This document shows, one piece after another, positions 36,006 to 55,435 of a stretch of 64,000 nt of DNA. The stretch is taken from the NCBI RefSeq assembly GCF_041146795.1, contig NC_135187.1, positions 6,211,556-6,275,555 on the forward strand, given 5' to 3'. The notes under the pieces were generated by a model. It was not told the origin of the DNA. It worked only from the letters and a program-made list of their open reading frames with translations, and ran no database searches. This DNA is from Maylandia zebra. Its lineage: Eukaryota; Chordata; Actinopteri; Cichliformes; Cichlidae. Made by a program: the position numbers and the translations under genes. Numbering within the stretch: the first letter of the stretch is position 1; each line of letters starts with the position of its first letter.

Positions 36006-36250
36006 GCTACAACAAACAACCAACACATACACACCATCTTTGTTTTCAGTCAATCATGTTCGAATCGTGTTTCTAAAAAAAATTAATAGAAAAACATCTC
36101 CGACATTTTTTTTCATCATGATTTTTGCTGCTTCAGCATGATGTGGTCTATTAAACAAGCTGTAATATTGTGGGTTTTATAAACATAGAGGATGCTGCTG
36201 GCCATAGAGAGGAGATATTTTTACAATGCTGAATAATCTTTGAAACACTG

Positions 36251-36256
36251 AATAAA
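36251..36256 (+). terminator. psmb13 polyadenylation signal
   Basis: AATAAA 246 bases after the psmb13 stop codon; the first good match downstream. Confidence 0.6.
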
Positions 36257-36259
36257 ACC

Positions 36260-37840
36260 CGATTTACATGACCTTTGTTGCCTTTTTTCTTTACAGGTTT
36301 TACTTACCCTCTTTAGTCAAGTTAGTTGAAACACTTTTATTTATTTTATTATTATTTATTTTATTTATAATAACAAATGTGCAGAAGACAGAGAACATAT
36401 GATACGATTGGTGCACTTGTCTAGGAGGAGATAGGGAACATGTATACATACAAACGATAGGATAATTATAGTAGGATTGCACATTTAAAACAAAAGGAAC
36501 TGAATTAAAGCACTTTCATTTACTTTCCAAGTTTCACAAAACTTGGTTACAAAACGCATGTAAACAAGAAGCAAACCTCCGCCAAGGCATCTCACTCTCT
36601 GGGTGGTATTTACTTTTAAGGGAATAGTATTGTATTCTTTATATATTCAATTTCTTTTCTTTGCACTTTTTTGAAGTTACTTTTAAGATGTTTGTAGATC
36701 ATGTACTTTGTACAAACATTATATAGGAGTGGGTGATGGATAATGTGTTTTAATTTTTAAATAACTGGACTTGAGCTTAATGATATTATACTACACTATA
36801 TTTCTAACTAACCAGGCAGCTTATCCTCTTTTACTGACAATACTTTCTTTAAAGATATAACGCATTTTAGGGGCAACTTGAAAGAAAGGCAAATGTGAAA
36901 CATAAAAGTGAGATCAGAGGCGAAATGTGACATCATATGTGGATACAAACTATAATGTGACATTTAAAATCTCCATATGTCTGTATGTTGTCAGATTGTA
37001 CAAACAATGGCAGTAAGAAACAGTTTTAAATAGGTCTATACAGGATCATTATCACTTTGACCTTCAGGTCAATCTACTGAGGTCAAAGGTCAAATGTGGC
37101 ATGATAGTTTAAATCTTTATACAGTGTTTTCTATATGTTGACAATAAACACCACAGTCGTAAAAGTCATAGTTTCTGACTGAACTTCCGACCAATAAATC
37201 TTTAAGTTGACCTTAAAGGGCTATAATGGATTATTAACATGACCCCACTCTACACCCCTACAAAATTTTATCAGCCTTAATTTAAAACTTTTCGAGCTAT
37301 TGTCTTTACACACAAAATGACCTGCAGACACACAAACTACCAAGATATAACCGCCTTAGTGTAGGGAATAAACAGGAAAAAAATGAAAGCAAAGGTATAA
37401 ATTAATAAAAAAAAAGTCAATACTGGAACATCGGTATAAAGAAATAAAAGGAATAAAATAACAATAAACATAATTAAAACTAATATGGTAATATCCAAAC
37501 AGGATGATTACAAAGCAGGTTACTGTACTGTATTTTAATCTAACTGCAGTAAATTATGGCTATAATTTTTTTTTATAACTGATGTTAGTGAGCTCATTAG
37601 TGACAGAACCTGAGGGCTGCATTTCCGCTTAGAGACTGATGATGACAAAATAACGTTTTTCTATTGGTCAGTTCGGTTTTCAGCCTTCTGCAGCAGAGTT
37701 TATTTTGATTAACTAAGTTTTTGGTTTAAAACAAATTCGTATATGCAAATGGTTGCATCTCGGTATTATTTTGTTTACAATGTTTGTATCTTTTTTAAAA
37801 AAAGAAAAGACAATTTAATATTTTAAACGAACCATTAAAA
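36260..37840. other. Intergenic psmb13-psmb8
   Basis: AT-rich, with no exon or recognisable transposon. The last 140 bases before psmb8 carry the IRF motif listed separately. Confidence 0.5.
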
Positions 37841-37844
37841 ACCC

Positions 37845-37854
37845 TTTCACTTTC
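37845..37854 (+). promoter_or_regulatory. IRF/ISRE core upstream of psmb8
   Basis: tttcactttc (reverse complement GAAAGTGAAA) is a GAAANNGAAA core, 129 bases upstream of the psmb8 ATG. It is followed closely by tatttctttg. The location fits interferon control of psmb8. Confidence 0.55.
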
Positions 37855-37982
37855 TATTTCTTTGTCACGTACAAGGAAACCACCCTTGGTGTCAATCGCC
37901 TTCGTCATTTTTAGAAAACTCGACACCTACTCTGCATAAACATATATAAATTTAAAATATAGTTTATCTATTTAAGTAGATA

Positions 37983-43788
<5,806 letters not shown>

Positions 43789-43815
43789 GTTTTACTCCAA
43801 TATCAGCAAACTATC

Positions 43816-43842
43816 ATCATCATCATCATCATCATCATCCAG
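43816..43842. repeat. (ATC)n microsatellite in psmb8 3' UTR
   Basis: A run of about nine ATC triplets starting 28 bases after the psmb8 stop codon, inside the expected 3' UTR. Confidence 0.9.
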
Positions 43843-43998
43843 TGATGTGTGTTCAACATGATTATTGGTTATTGAACTTTACATTATGTAAAAGAACATC
43901 TCAATGCTCTAGCCCTACAAGCTTATGCAGTTTAGGATATGTTTTGTGGTTAAAAGACAAATGATTAAAGTTAACTTACTTACAGAACAACAGCTCCA

Positions 43999-44004
43999 AA
44001 TAAA
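43999..44004 (+). terminator. psmb8 polyadenylation signal
   Basis: AATAAA 211 bases after the stop codon. Confidence 0.6.
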
Positions 44005-44009
44005 GACTT

Positions 44010-45640
44010 TTCTTCAACTCACTCTGTTATGTAATCATCAAGTTTCAGGTACAAACTTATGTTTTGTATAACAAAATATAAAAAATAATTTCTTTAAAAA
44101 TAAAACATCATGAAATGCTAAAAATATATTACCAGGTGGAAGTTCTCATTTGCTTTCTATCAGCAACAAACTAAAGAATATGTCGCAGCTAAATTAGAAC
44201 CTATATACTTAATATACATCTTCTTGGCCTTTTGTGCCATAATGAAGCACATAACATTGAAAAAGCTGTTAAAATAGTGCTGCTTTGCGATGTCGTCAAT
44301 TGCTGTGCAGATAGGGGACAAAACATGAATACAGTGGGACTGTAAGGGATGAGAGGATATGTTCAGGTCATATTCACACAGTGAAAGGTTTAAAAAAATA
44401 AAATTCTGTTTTAATAAACTTGCAGAAACATTTCCTGCAACACAAAAAAGAAAATAAAGAAATGGAGTGGCTGAAAGTAAAAAACCACAGAGCACAGCAA
44501 GTTTATTCCACTTAAAAGCTGCTGAAGAAAATCATTACAAATGTGTTCTTGTGTAAAAATGCTTCCTTTCATTTATTAATAATGAGTAACTGGGTAATAT
44601 TTAGTGAAAGTAGATGATTTTCACAAAACACATTTTGATGTTTGAAGAAAAAGCCCAGGTGTATTACTTACCCTGCCTTTGGACTTAAGACAGATTTTGC
44701 CGTTTTAATATCATGAGTTACTCTGATACTTTCACTACAGTCACAGTAGGGTTAGAGAATGCCCTGTAACCAAAATTACTGCAAATACGTCTAACCAGTT
44801 TGAGGTCTCTCTGACATTGAAATGGTTGCTTCAAAGACAGGGACCAGGTTTGAGACCTCTCCCAGTCTGTTGCCATCTTAAAAGTGACTTTGATGTCTAA
44901 ACAGCTATAAAATGGTTACAAGTCAGTCTGCTATCAATTTTATGTTGAACCAAGTCAAGTTGGCACTTTGTATCAATCTTTGCAGCATTCACGTGATTAG
45001 CTGTGATGAATCTCAAATCTGTTGGCTTCTCCATCAGACCTGTGATGCCTTACCTGAGCTAACAGGTGAATTCACCTCTGATGGACCACACCGAATGCAG
45101 CAGCATTCTAACAACAGCAGCTCAAAAATTACAGAGCAAGTGATATAGTCACAAAATAATTTAATATAAGGTTCTATGCATGTATTTTTCTCTTTCTCTC
45201 TGACAACAATGAGAGGACGCTGAAGAAGTACGGCTATGTTTATGATAAAAGAGTGAATTCTTCTGATAGAAATGACTGGGGACTGTGCAGTCCTAAGGTG
45301 GAGTGCAGGATTTATGCAGAGTTGTTTTACGGCAAACTATTCGTCCGTATAAACCAGCTGACATGTGTGATGGGTAGTATATGTTCAGACATTGCAATAG
45401 ACTATTCTAACACAGTCTCAGCTATGTTTCAGTGTTATGTAATTGCAACTGTTGGGGAAAGTAAAAGAAAGAAACATGACTGTTGCTCTGTGTGAACTCC
45501 TGAGAAAAAAGGCAGAGATGTTTTTATTGTGCACCAGTCTATGTGTAGAAGTGTGAATCAATGTTTCAATAAAATAAAATCAACAAAGTCCTTGCATTAT
45601 TCTAGAGCAGGTTTCTGTTGGGGCTCAGCTCTAAAATTGA
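44010..45640. other. Gene-free stretch downstream of psmb8
   Basis: A few open stretches of 70-110 codons occur on either strand, but none shows splice context, recognised motifs or a partner exon. I treat them as chance. Confidence 0.5.
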
Positions 45641-46900
45641 AAATGGTGCAGAAGGAGCTGAAAGCCATGATTGCAGAGGGAAAAGAGTCTTACAGGAGGA
45701 GGCTGGAAATCAAACTGCAGGAAAACAACACCAGGGAGGTGTAGAATGGAATGCGGGCCATTACTGGCCTGAAACAAAACAGAGGTGTTGGGATGGATGG
45801 GGACGTTGAAAGTGCAAACAACCTAAATCTACATTTCAATAGATTCGACTGCCCCGCGTCTCCTGTCTCCACACCCAGCTTTTCTCATCTTCTCCATCGA
45901 CTCCATTCTCCTCCCCCCTCTCCTCCCCCCTCTCCTGTCTTACCCTGTCCCTCTCAGAAGATAACATCAAAAGGGAATTGGGCAGACTCCACTCCAGTAA
46001 AGCTGCTGGCCCAGATGGTGTCAGTCCCAGGGCCCTCAGGTGCTGTGCTTCCCTGCTGTCTGGAGTTCTACAATGGATCTTCAACATGAGTCTGAAACTG
46101 CAGAGGGTCCCATCACGCTGGAAGACATCCTGCCTGGTTCCTGTCCCTAAAAAGATGAACCCGTCGACCCCCAGTGACTACAGGCCAGTGGCTCTGAATT
46201 CACATGTCATGAAGACAAGTCTCAGTCATGTCATCTGCAGAAATTCTCTGATGACTCTGCCATTGTGGGATGTATCAGAGATGGACAGGAGGAGGAGTAC
46301 AGGAGTGTGGTGGACAGCTTTGTTGAGTGGTGTGAGCTTAACCATCTACAACTTAACATCACAAAGACAAAAGAACTGATTATGGACTTTAGGAAGCAGG
46401 CTCCTCCTCCTACCCCTGTCATCATCAGAGGGGCTGATGTAGAGATCGTGGAGGACTACCGGTACCTGGAGGTACACTTGGACTGTAAAATGGACTGGAC
46501 CAAGAACACCAATGCTGTCTTTAAAAAAGGGCAGAGTTGGCTTTTCCTACTGAGGCGGCTCAGGTCCTTTAATGTTTGTAGGAAAATGCTGACAATGTTC
46601 TATCACTCTGTGGTAGAGAGCGCTGTGTTCTTTGCAGCTGTGTGCTGGGGCAGTGGTGAAGACAGCTGATGCCAACAGGCTGAACAAACTGATTAAAAAG
46701 GCTGGTTCTGTCCTGGGTGTCAGACCGAAGAACCTAGAGGAGGTGTCTGAGAGGAGAATGCTAAAAAAGCTTCTTTGTATCATGGACAACCCCTCCCAGC
46801 CCATGCATGCCTCCACGATGGACCATCGAAGCACACGCAGCAAAAGTCTCATTGTCCCGAAATGCAGAACTACCTTTAACAGTGGTCAATATCTTGCATA
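45640..46900 (+). mobile_element. Decayed CR1/L2/Rex1-like LINE, internally deleted
   Basis: In changing frames the sequence encodes the ordered parts of a non-LTR reverse transcriptase: KAAGPDGVSPRAL, then VPSRWKTSCLVPVPKK and DYRPVAL, then WCELNHLQLNITKTKELIMD and RRLRSFNVCRKMLTMFYHS, then RKxGSVLG-like and LDNPxxPMH-like C-terminal blocks. The central part with the catalytic YADD is largely missing, joined near 46200-46260. It has frameshifts and no intact ORF. Confidence 0.85.
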
Positions 46901-47251
46901 ATGTCTAAATAGTTTCCATCCATGAAAATATTCTTGTTATCCCTCCTCTGACTCGTTAATATCAAAACTGATGCATCATTGTTCATGTCAAATTTGTGTG
47001 TTTTACAGTTGAAATGTAAGTTCATCACAAAATAAAGGAGTCCCATTTATCTGCCCGTCGGTACCTCTTCTTTAATCTATAGTCTTACACATTTGTAAGC
47101 AAATGCACATTTATGTATTTAGAGTAAGTTTCATATTATTATTTTTAGACTCCACTAACAGATATTGTACACAATGCATGGTGGCATTGAGATATGCAAT
47201 AACTCATAAATAATTACTATGATATCATTTACATTAAATACCACTGTAAAG

Positions 47252-47590
47252 GGGGGCAGCACGGTGGTTAGCACTGTTGTCTCACAGCAAGAAGGTCCTG
47301 AGTTTAATTCCACCATCAGGCCGGGGTCTTTCTGTGTGGAGTTTGCATGTTCTCCCCATGTTTGCGTGGGTTCTCCCCCGGTACTCCGGCTTCCTCCCAC
47401 TGTCCAAAGACATGCAGGTAGTGGGGATAGGTTAATTGAAAAATCTAAATTGCCCATAGGTGTGAATATGAGTGCGAATAGATGTCTGTCTCTTTGTGTT
47501 AGCCCTGTGACAGACTGGCGACCTGTCCAGGGTGTACCCCGCCTTGCGGCCTATGACAGCTGGGATAGGCTCCAGTGTGATGCCATACCG
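47252..47590 (+). mobile_element. tRNA-derived fish SINE
   Basis: The head ggggcagcacggtggttagc and a following tcctgagtttaattccacc resemble Pol III A and B boxes. The body has catgttctccccatgtttgc and cctcccactgtccaaagaca, and the tail gccctgtgacagactggcga and gggtgtaccccgcctt. I recognise this as one of the commonest dispersed repeats in teleosts. A truncated antisense copy lies at 7345-7572. Confidence 0.8.
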
Positions 47591-47669
47591 CTGTAAAGGT
47601 ATGGCACTGTATATAGCTTCACATATCCCTGTTTATGCTGCCAGCTCACACCCCCCTCAGGAAAAGAAA

Positions 47670-49440
47670 CCTCCCCCATTTTTAAAACGGTGAAAACTTG
47701 GCCTGAAGTTGTCTCAGAAAAACTACAGGACTGTTTTAAGCTAACAGACTGGAGCATATTTCAATCTCAGTACCTGGAGGAGTACACTACATCTGTATTC
47801 TCCTACATGAAGCATTGCACAGACACTGTCACTATTGAAAAACATATCTGCGTGTATGCCAATCAAAAACCCTGGATGACAAGAGAGGTCAAGACCCTGC
47901 TGAAGGAAAGAAACGCTGCCTATAGGTCTGTAGACGTAGAACTGTACAGTGCAGCTAGGGAAAACCTTAAAAAAACGGCATCACACGGGCTAAGCTAGAC
48001 TCCAAAAACAAAATTGAGGACCACCTCCGTAGTTATAACTCAAGGCAGGTCTGGAGGGGAGTCCATAACATCACCAACTACTAACCCAGAACAAATGCTG
48101 TGGATGGTGATGCTACACTCGTAGAGAAGTTGAACTGCTTCTGTGCCTGCTTCAAACAGAAAACACCAGAAGAGGCTACATCACATCCACCAGCCACATC
48201 GTCACTGTTGAGGAGCATGATGTGAGGTGTGTACTAAGGTAAATGGACTTGTTCTTATATAGCGCTTTTCTACTCTATCTGAGCACTCAAAGCGCTTTAC
48301 ACAACTAATTAATTCACACAATCAATCACACCCATTCACTAAGTGCTAAGTATCTAACATTCATACACATTCACACTCCGATGGATGCATCGGAGAGCAA
48401 TGTGGGGTTAGTATCTTGCCCAAGGATATTTGGCATGCAGCCTGAGCTCGAACCACCGAGCTCCTGGTTAGCGGCTGACCTGCTCTGCCACCTGAGCTAC
48501 AGCCACCACAAGGGCAGTAAACCCCAAGAAAGCAGCAGGTCCCGACGGCGTCTCTGGTAGGGTGCTAAAGGAAAAAACAGCTCGCAGGGGTCTTTACTAA
48601 AATATTCAATCTGTCCTTAACATAGGCCACCATTCCACCCTGCCTGAAGTCCTCTACCATAATCCCCATTCCAAAGAAAACTACCAGCCAGTGCCTAAAT
48701 GATTTCTGGCCAGTGGCTCTTACTCCAGTCATTTTGAAGTGTCTCGAGAAACTGGTCAGAACCCACATCATTCAAGGACTCCCAGCCACATTCGATCCCC
48801 ACCAGTTCGCATACAGGAAGAACAGATCGACACAGGATGCCATACCCATAGCCCTCCATACAATTCTAACTCACTTAGAACAACAGGACAGTTACATCAG
48901 GTTTCTCTTTATTGATTTTAACTTGGCTAACTACACGACCTCGGCCTCCCACACTCCACCTGACTCTGGATCGAGGACTTCCTCAGAGACTGCCGATAGA
49001 GAGTCGAAATAGGGCCCCACCTCTCCTCAACACAGCCTTAACACCGGCTCCCCTCAGGGATGTGTGGTGAGTCCCCTGCTGTACACTCTATGCACTCATG
49101 ACTGCACCTCCACCCACCCACCCAACGCCATTGTGAAGTCTGCGGACGACACAACTGTGATCGGGCTCATCACGGGAGGAGATGACAGGGACAAAGTGGA
49201 AAAACTGTCACCATTGTGCAGCCAAAACAACCTGGATCTCAACACTACAAAAACCAAAGAAATAACTGTTGACTTCAGAAGGAACAAATCTGATCCTCAG
49301 CCTTTACACATTAATGGGGACTGTGTGGAGAGGGTCTCTGACTTCAAGTTCCTGGGCCTGTACCCGAGTGGTGACCTATCCTGGAAAACAAACACCACAG
49401 CTATGATCAAGAAGGCACAGCAGCGACTGCACTCCTGAGG
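47670..49440 (+). mobile_element. Second decayed LINE of the CR1/Rex1 type
   Basis: The plus strand carries, in broken frames, KPWMTREVKTLLKERNAAYR, then ARKAVNPKKAAGPDGVSG-like sequence near 48510, [17 protein letters not shown] and [15 protein letters not shown] (reverse transcriptase), SADDTTVIGLI (the catalytic YADD block changed to SADD) and LDLNTTKTKEITVDFRR. It is interrupted at 48238-48511 by another repeat. Dead copy. Confidence 0.85.
48238..48511 (+). mobile_element. Short interspersed repeat nested in the LINE
   Basis: It splits the LINE reading between 48235 and 48515. It begins aatggacttgttcttatatag and ends cacctgagctacagcca. I recognise it as a common non-autonomous fish repeat; its class (SINE or MITE) I cannot settle from sequence. 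Confidence 0.65.
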
Positions 49441-49449
49441 GTCCTGAAG

Positions 49450-52400
49450 AATAACGCCTTAGCCAAGCATTGTAGAAAAGATCCATAAAAATACAGTACA
49501 ATCTACTGTATACATGTGAAGGAATTTTCTGTATTAATCATTTACAGGTATTTTTCTGTATTTCTCAACTACTGCAATGCATTGTGGGAAAAATAACCCC
49601 AAAAGAAGGGAAAAGGAAGAGCAAGAGTAGCCATTAGGCTTCTTTTAGTCTTCATCTGGATTTTGGACTCTGGAGTTGGAGAAACTGCCTTCAAATTTCT
49701 GTGGTAAATATTTAAACTCAAATTTTCTTTTGTTAAAATAATGTTTCTCAAAAGACTCCACGTTTTTATTTAGAAAGAATTGTTAATTTATTTGTTAACT
49801 GGTTTCTGCTGTCTCCAGACAAGTCAGGAATATTTTGCTGACTCATTTTTAAAATAATAATTATTTAGGTTTAACATGACTTAAGCTTTCCATTTTAGTT
49901 AATGTTAAAATAACCTTTGCTATGAAACCTCCAGTTTTGCCCTTCAGTGGCTGAACCAGTTTTCATAATAACCATAGTTAGCTGTCTGCTTCTCTCCAGG
50001 TATTACACAGCTGTGACTGCTAATTAGCTAATTAGCGAAAGTCAGCGATGTGGATAACTGGGAAAAACTTCATGGTTCTACTGATGTATAGAGAGGAAGA
50101 AATTATTCTAGGACTCTAAAAAGTACTATATCAATACCTGTGTTTTACAGTTGGCTCTACTGTACCTTTTAAAGGGTTTCAGGCAAAGTTACACTAACCC
50201 TAGTTTAAGCCTCAGACCTTCCTGGCTGACGCTAACAAATGCTAATGTTAGCCTCTGATTTGGGCTGCTAAAGTAAAGACGTTTAGCTAGCTGACCAGCA
50301 TAGATTAATTTGGTGGTTAACAGACTGTAGTGGTAATATTATTTAAAGTTTAGTTTCACCTCAGCACATTTACCATTATGTCTATTCTGTAGCACATAGA
50401 AATGTTTAGTTAATATTTGCAGACAGACACGTTCTCACTGTAACTGTGTTTTTACTCCAACATTTGTTGAAAATGTAATTTATGAAATGCTGAGCAGCAT
50501 TTCTAGTATGTGAAATATTTTTGTCACCCCCATTGTGCTAATATGATTAAATACTAATAATTATAACTAAATAAATCAATAATAAATCAATAACTATTGT
50601 GAAATGCACTTCACACACGTACACACACGCACAGTGTTTGTCACCAGATGCCACGTTTATTTATCGTTTTCATTTGTTATGACCGACCACAGTCTGACAG
50701 CTCTGGTCTCAGCTGATTTCCAGCCTCCCCTCCGCTCCTCTCCCGTCTCACTATAAAAGGGAAGGAAACCATCATCAGTCCAAACGCCATCAGCTGTTCT
50801 CACCTGCGTCTCCAGCACCGCCCCGTTGAGCTCACTGCACCACTCCTCCCCTGCAGCCGCGCCCGGGACCACACCTCCGCCACACTATATCTTGATTGAA
50901 GTATAATATAAATGCAGTGCTGGTGTGCAATGGCTTCATATCCCTTGTGGGGGATGCTGCCATATTATAAACTGTTATGTCTATATCAGACAGGAAATTA
51001 ATGACGCATTTCTCCTTCTCCAGTGCTGGGGAAGGGTCCCCACCAGGTGAGTCCGAAGAGGCTTCCAGGCCTACATAACTCGCATCATTCTTCTTAAGTT
51101 TGGGCTTCACCATTGTCAAAAGTCTCCCAGAAATATATCCAAAGTAATCAACAGGTTATTGATTTGGTGAAAAGATGGGTTTGACACACTTTTGAGCATA
51201 TTAAAAGATTTTTTTGAGTCATTTTGATGAGCTATCCCGAGGGACGTCTTCACTCGCTAGATTTTTTAAGTTTTTGTACAATGGTTGAGCTACAATCATA
51301 ATTTCAACTTCTGAATAAAGATCCCTCTATCTTTATGCTTCTCAAGAAATTAAGCATGTCACTTCTTAAGTTCTTATTTATTAATACCTACATAATAGTG
51401 CACACTTTATACAGGTCAAATATTTTAAGAATAATGTTTCTCAACTTAAAATTGTAAAGAATCTTCAGATAGGATACAACAGTTTGTAAACAGCTACCTC
51501 AGAACCTGCTGAGCTGTGCCTCTCCTGTACTGTTAGATGGATGTAAGTGCAGGTCTTTACAATGCGTTCAATATGACTACTACTTAAGTAACCAAACAAA
51601 TAAATTAACTCTTGGAAAATTTAAACAATCCAATTGTTCATTCAAAAAGTATCACAAACAGATAACAACAAATGATTCAACAATGATAAGTAGAGCTGTA
51701 CTGATATTCAAGCAGACAAAAATTTAAATTTTTTGTACCTCTACAAATTAAGACATTTTTGATTAATGACTCAAGAAGACCTGTAATTTCAATGCATGTG
51801 CATTCAAATTTTAGAACAGGTCCAGCATTGATGTCATAAGTTTTGTCTTGTAAGTTTTGGCTTTAATATTTCCAGCTGATAAGGAGACGTGTTGCATTTT
51901 AAATGCACGCCCAATGGCTTTAAACATCCACTTTGCCTGTAGTGATAGTATCACTGTTAGGTCTGCACTCACAGGCCTCGTTAGCTCAGAGACTTATCAC
52001 CATGAACGAAGCAAGACACTCAGAGCTAAATCCATTTCAACTTGCAAGGGAAGCCAGTCCGGTCAGGATCCAGAGCTGCCACCTCCTCACCTGATCCCAG
52101 CCAACTTAAAAAAACCAGCCTCCCCTCGCAGCCTTTTATTCAGCCAATATATATGGCTTAACCCCTTTACTGGTCCACCATATACAAGTACAGGTGAGCC
52201 CATACATGGCAGGAAGTAAACATTCTTTACTAAATAAGGAAACCAGAATCTTACATGCAAGTGTGCCTGCGGTTAAACACTATAGCTAATAGCCTCCCCC
52301 ACCATCCTAGATGTAGGGGAAGGACAGAAAAATATCTGAACATGCAGTTCAGGACAAGTTTTACAGTTTTAAGCACAACAATGACAACTTTTATCAAAAT

Positions 52401-52860
52401 CACGCCAACAGTCACACTACGGAGCGTTGGTTTTTACTCAAATTCAACATTTTCAGATGAAAACTTACGTGTGAGTTTTATTTATCTCACTGTAACAACC
52501 CCAAAATGCAATTTTAAAAAAAGATATATTCTTGTATATGTATATATTTTTCTGAAGGAATATACTCACTGAGCACCAACCTGTCATTTTTTTTTCTTTA
52601 AGAGAGGGCATCAAATACACATGTTTTCACTGTGCTTTGTACTACTAGCTGTTAAAAGAGCACACAGACAGTGAGGGCTCTCATAGTTTGAGGAGTGTGT
52701 TTTTACTTTGTCTTGTGTGTATTTTTCTAAGGAGATCTGCATCAATTAGATTTTGCTAACACAAACTTTGTGTGAAGTTCTGCAAAGTCTGCAAGCTGTC
52801 TTGGTTGATTTCAAAAGCTCTACATGCTTCACTTGTCAGAAGACTGTAAATTTGGCTCAT
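49450..52860. other. Long gene-free, AT-rich stretch
   Basis: No exon recognised. 50690-50890 is a GC-rich island with a TATA-like tataaaa and C-rich sequence; together with a minus-strand open stretch beginning at 51119 it could be the 5' end of a LINE or LTR element, but motifs are too weak. 51300-52860 shows nothing I can name. Confidence 0.45.
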
Positions 52861-52871
52861 TAGATTCTATC

Positions 52872-53527
<656 letters not shown>

Positions 53528-53898
53528 TAATACAAGCCAGAGTTTATCAGTAAAAGGTGAAACACAAACAAACCTCCAGTTTGGTTGAAGTGCTGCTTTA
53601 CAATTTCTGTTTCAAATTATTTTTGTTTGCATTCTGTTTTGCAAAATATATTTATTCTATTTTGAATAAATAAACTTGCTAAATATCATATACAAGAAGA
53701 CATAGAGCAGATTTAGGTTCTAAACAGCACACAACATCAGGTAGGTGCAAGGTAAATAAAACATATTACCAGTTTGTGGTAAGTGGAGCCTATATATAAA
53801 ATAAACTGTTCAATTCCAAGGCCCAAACTATAAAATAGATTTTTTTATACTTTAAGATAAACGCGATATCAAATTATGATTTAAGTTCAGAAGGTTCT

Positions 53899-54054
53899 TG
53901 TCATGGCCTGGGTCTGACCACAGTTCCTGGGAATGTACATAGTTCTTGTTTCACGGTTCACTGTAAATAAAACTCACTCTTCATCTGCACCAGAGTCCTG
54001 CGTTTGGGTCCCACTTCCCCACAAGTCCACGGTCTGCCACCGCAGTACGTGACA
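53899..54054 (+). mobile_element. Short solo LTR with 5-bp target duplication
   Basis: Begins tgtcatgg, ends cgtgaca (inverted TGTCA/TGACA ends), contains an AATAAA at about 53966, and is flanked by the exact 5-base duplication gttct (53894-53898 and 54055-54059). At 156 bases it is short; internal deletion or a small gypsy-type LTR are both possible. Confidence 0.88.
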
Positions 54055-54082
54055 GTTCTAAAGAATTGTGTGTCCATAAAAC

Positions 54083-54640
54083 AGGGGTGTCAAACTCAAT
54101 TGCACACTTTAGGTCGCAGGTCAGACAAGATAAACATTTATTGAACACACTAAAACAATATTTTTTAAAAATAAATGTGAATAAAAACATGGCATCATAC
54201 ATGCCATGTCCATGAACTGAGATTTCCTTGCTGAGCTCAAAGACTACTGAGAACTTTTACCCAACTCAGCCAACGGACCTCTGTATGATAAGATAAGATA
54301 ACCTTTATTAGTCCTTTAATAGTCCCACGCGTGGGAAATTTGTTATTTGTTAAGGAATGTTGGCAAACTCTGAATCAAACTCTGAATCTATTTCCCGCGT
54401 GAAGGACTGAAGTTGACGGTGATTTAAACCTAAGCTCGGAAAATATTTACAGTTTGCGTTACAGTGCTCATTACATGCTCCGTTTTTAGGACTTTACCAC
54501 ACAGCCTTTCCTGATGTATGATGCAGTGATATGCTGTTAACTCCCCGGTACAGTTCTCCTCCTGCATCTTTACTCGCATCCTGCCGATTAGTCCACTTTT
54601 TTCACTGCACATTGCCAACCAACAGGTGTTGTGCCAAAGT
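54083..54640 (-). mobile_element. hAT transposase fragment (GTF2IRD2-like)
   Basis: The minus strand at 54430-54618 encodes CTGELTAYHCIIHQERLCGK and VMSTVTQTVNIFRA, strongly resembling hAT (Charlie-group) transposases of the GTF2IRD2-like kind. At 54083 the plus strand has caggggtgtcaaactc, a typical end of such elements. The second end and catalytic residues are missing; only a fragment remains. Confidence 0.65.
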
Positions 54641-55279
54641 AGTTACCCCCGGCAAAAACTGTTACGAGCTACGAGAGCGCGCAAAGTAGGAGGAGCCACT
54701 TGCCCAGGTTCGTTTCTGTACACTATTTGTCACTGATCTGCAGTCGTTGCAATAAAGCGTAAAAGCTGAAAAATAACAGACTTGATTTGTGAATGGATCT
54801 TAATACTAATTTCCTGACATTGTAATGTGCCGTGCGGAAGACTATTTACCTTAAACTGTACACTGAAATAACCTGCTGGGAATAGTTTGTCCAGACAAAG
54901 ACGTTGACACTGTAATACTGTAAAACCAGACGGGATCATGTCAACACATCGCTCTCCGGTGAATTTATCCTGGGTTTACACTTCTGTAATGCACACTAGC
55001 GGTGCTATCACGAAGGAGTTTATTTGCAAAATAAATCAGAGTATAACCAATAACCACAGTAACTTTGGAGATGATTTCCTCCTCCCAGCAAAAGTTAGGG
55101 AGGGGTACAGATTTTATCTAGTGGATCAAGATACAGCGACTTCTTTTCTTGTGGGTAAATGACCTAAAATAAAGTTGGGTGGAGAATGACAAGTACTAAG
55201 ATTATCTACATGCCATGCATTTATCTTATAAAACGGTTTTGATGAATATTGTAAATTAAATTATTGTTATTTTTACCAC
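54641..55279. other. Gene-free stretch with an unrecognised open frame
   Basis: An ATG-started frame of 74 codons lies at 54938-55162. It has no recognisable motif and no splice partner. I do not call it a gene. Confidence 0.4.
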
Positions 55280-55289
55280 TAATGTCCAG

Positions 55290-55435
55290 TTGTATGTCCA
55301 CAACAACCTCCAAAACCATACAGCGCTTTGGGCTGTGAGGCGGAGGAGGAAGGGTGGTACACCTCTGTTGTTTGTGAAGTATTTCACTCACACATGTGAT
55401 GTGACAATAAAAGGGATTTGATTTAAAAACGTTAA
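55290..55435 (+). repeat. LINE 3' tail
   Basis: ctttgggctgtgaggcggag-like sequence followed by gatgtgacaataaaagggatttgattt is the usual 3' terminus of CR1/Rex1-type LINEs. No coding part attached. Confidence 0.5.

Noticed and set aside
48700..49440. Functional reverse transcriptase gene
   Set aside because: The catalytic block reads SADD, and frameshifts and stops break the frame on both sides.
50657..51119. Possible gene or LINE first ORF on the minus strand
   Set aside because: Two overlapping short frames with low-complexity composition and no firm motif; left as unassigned.
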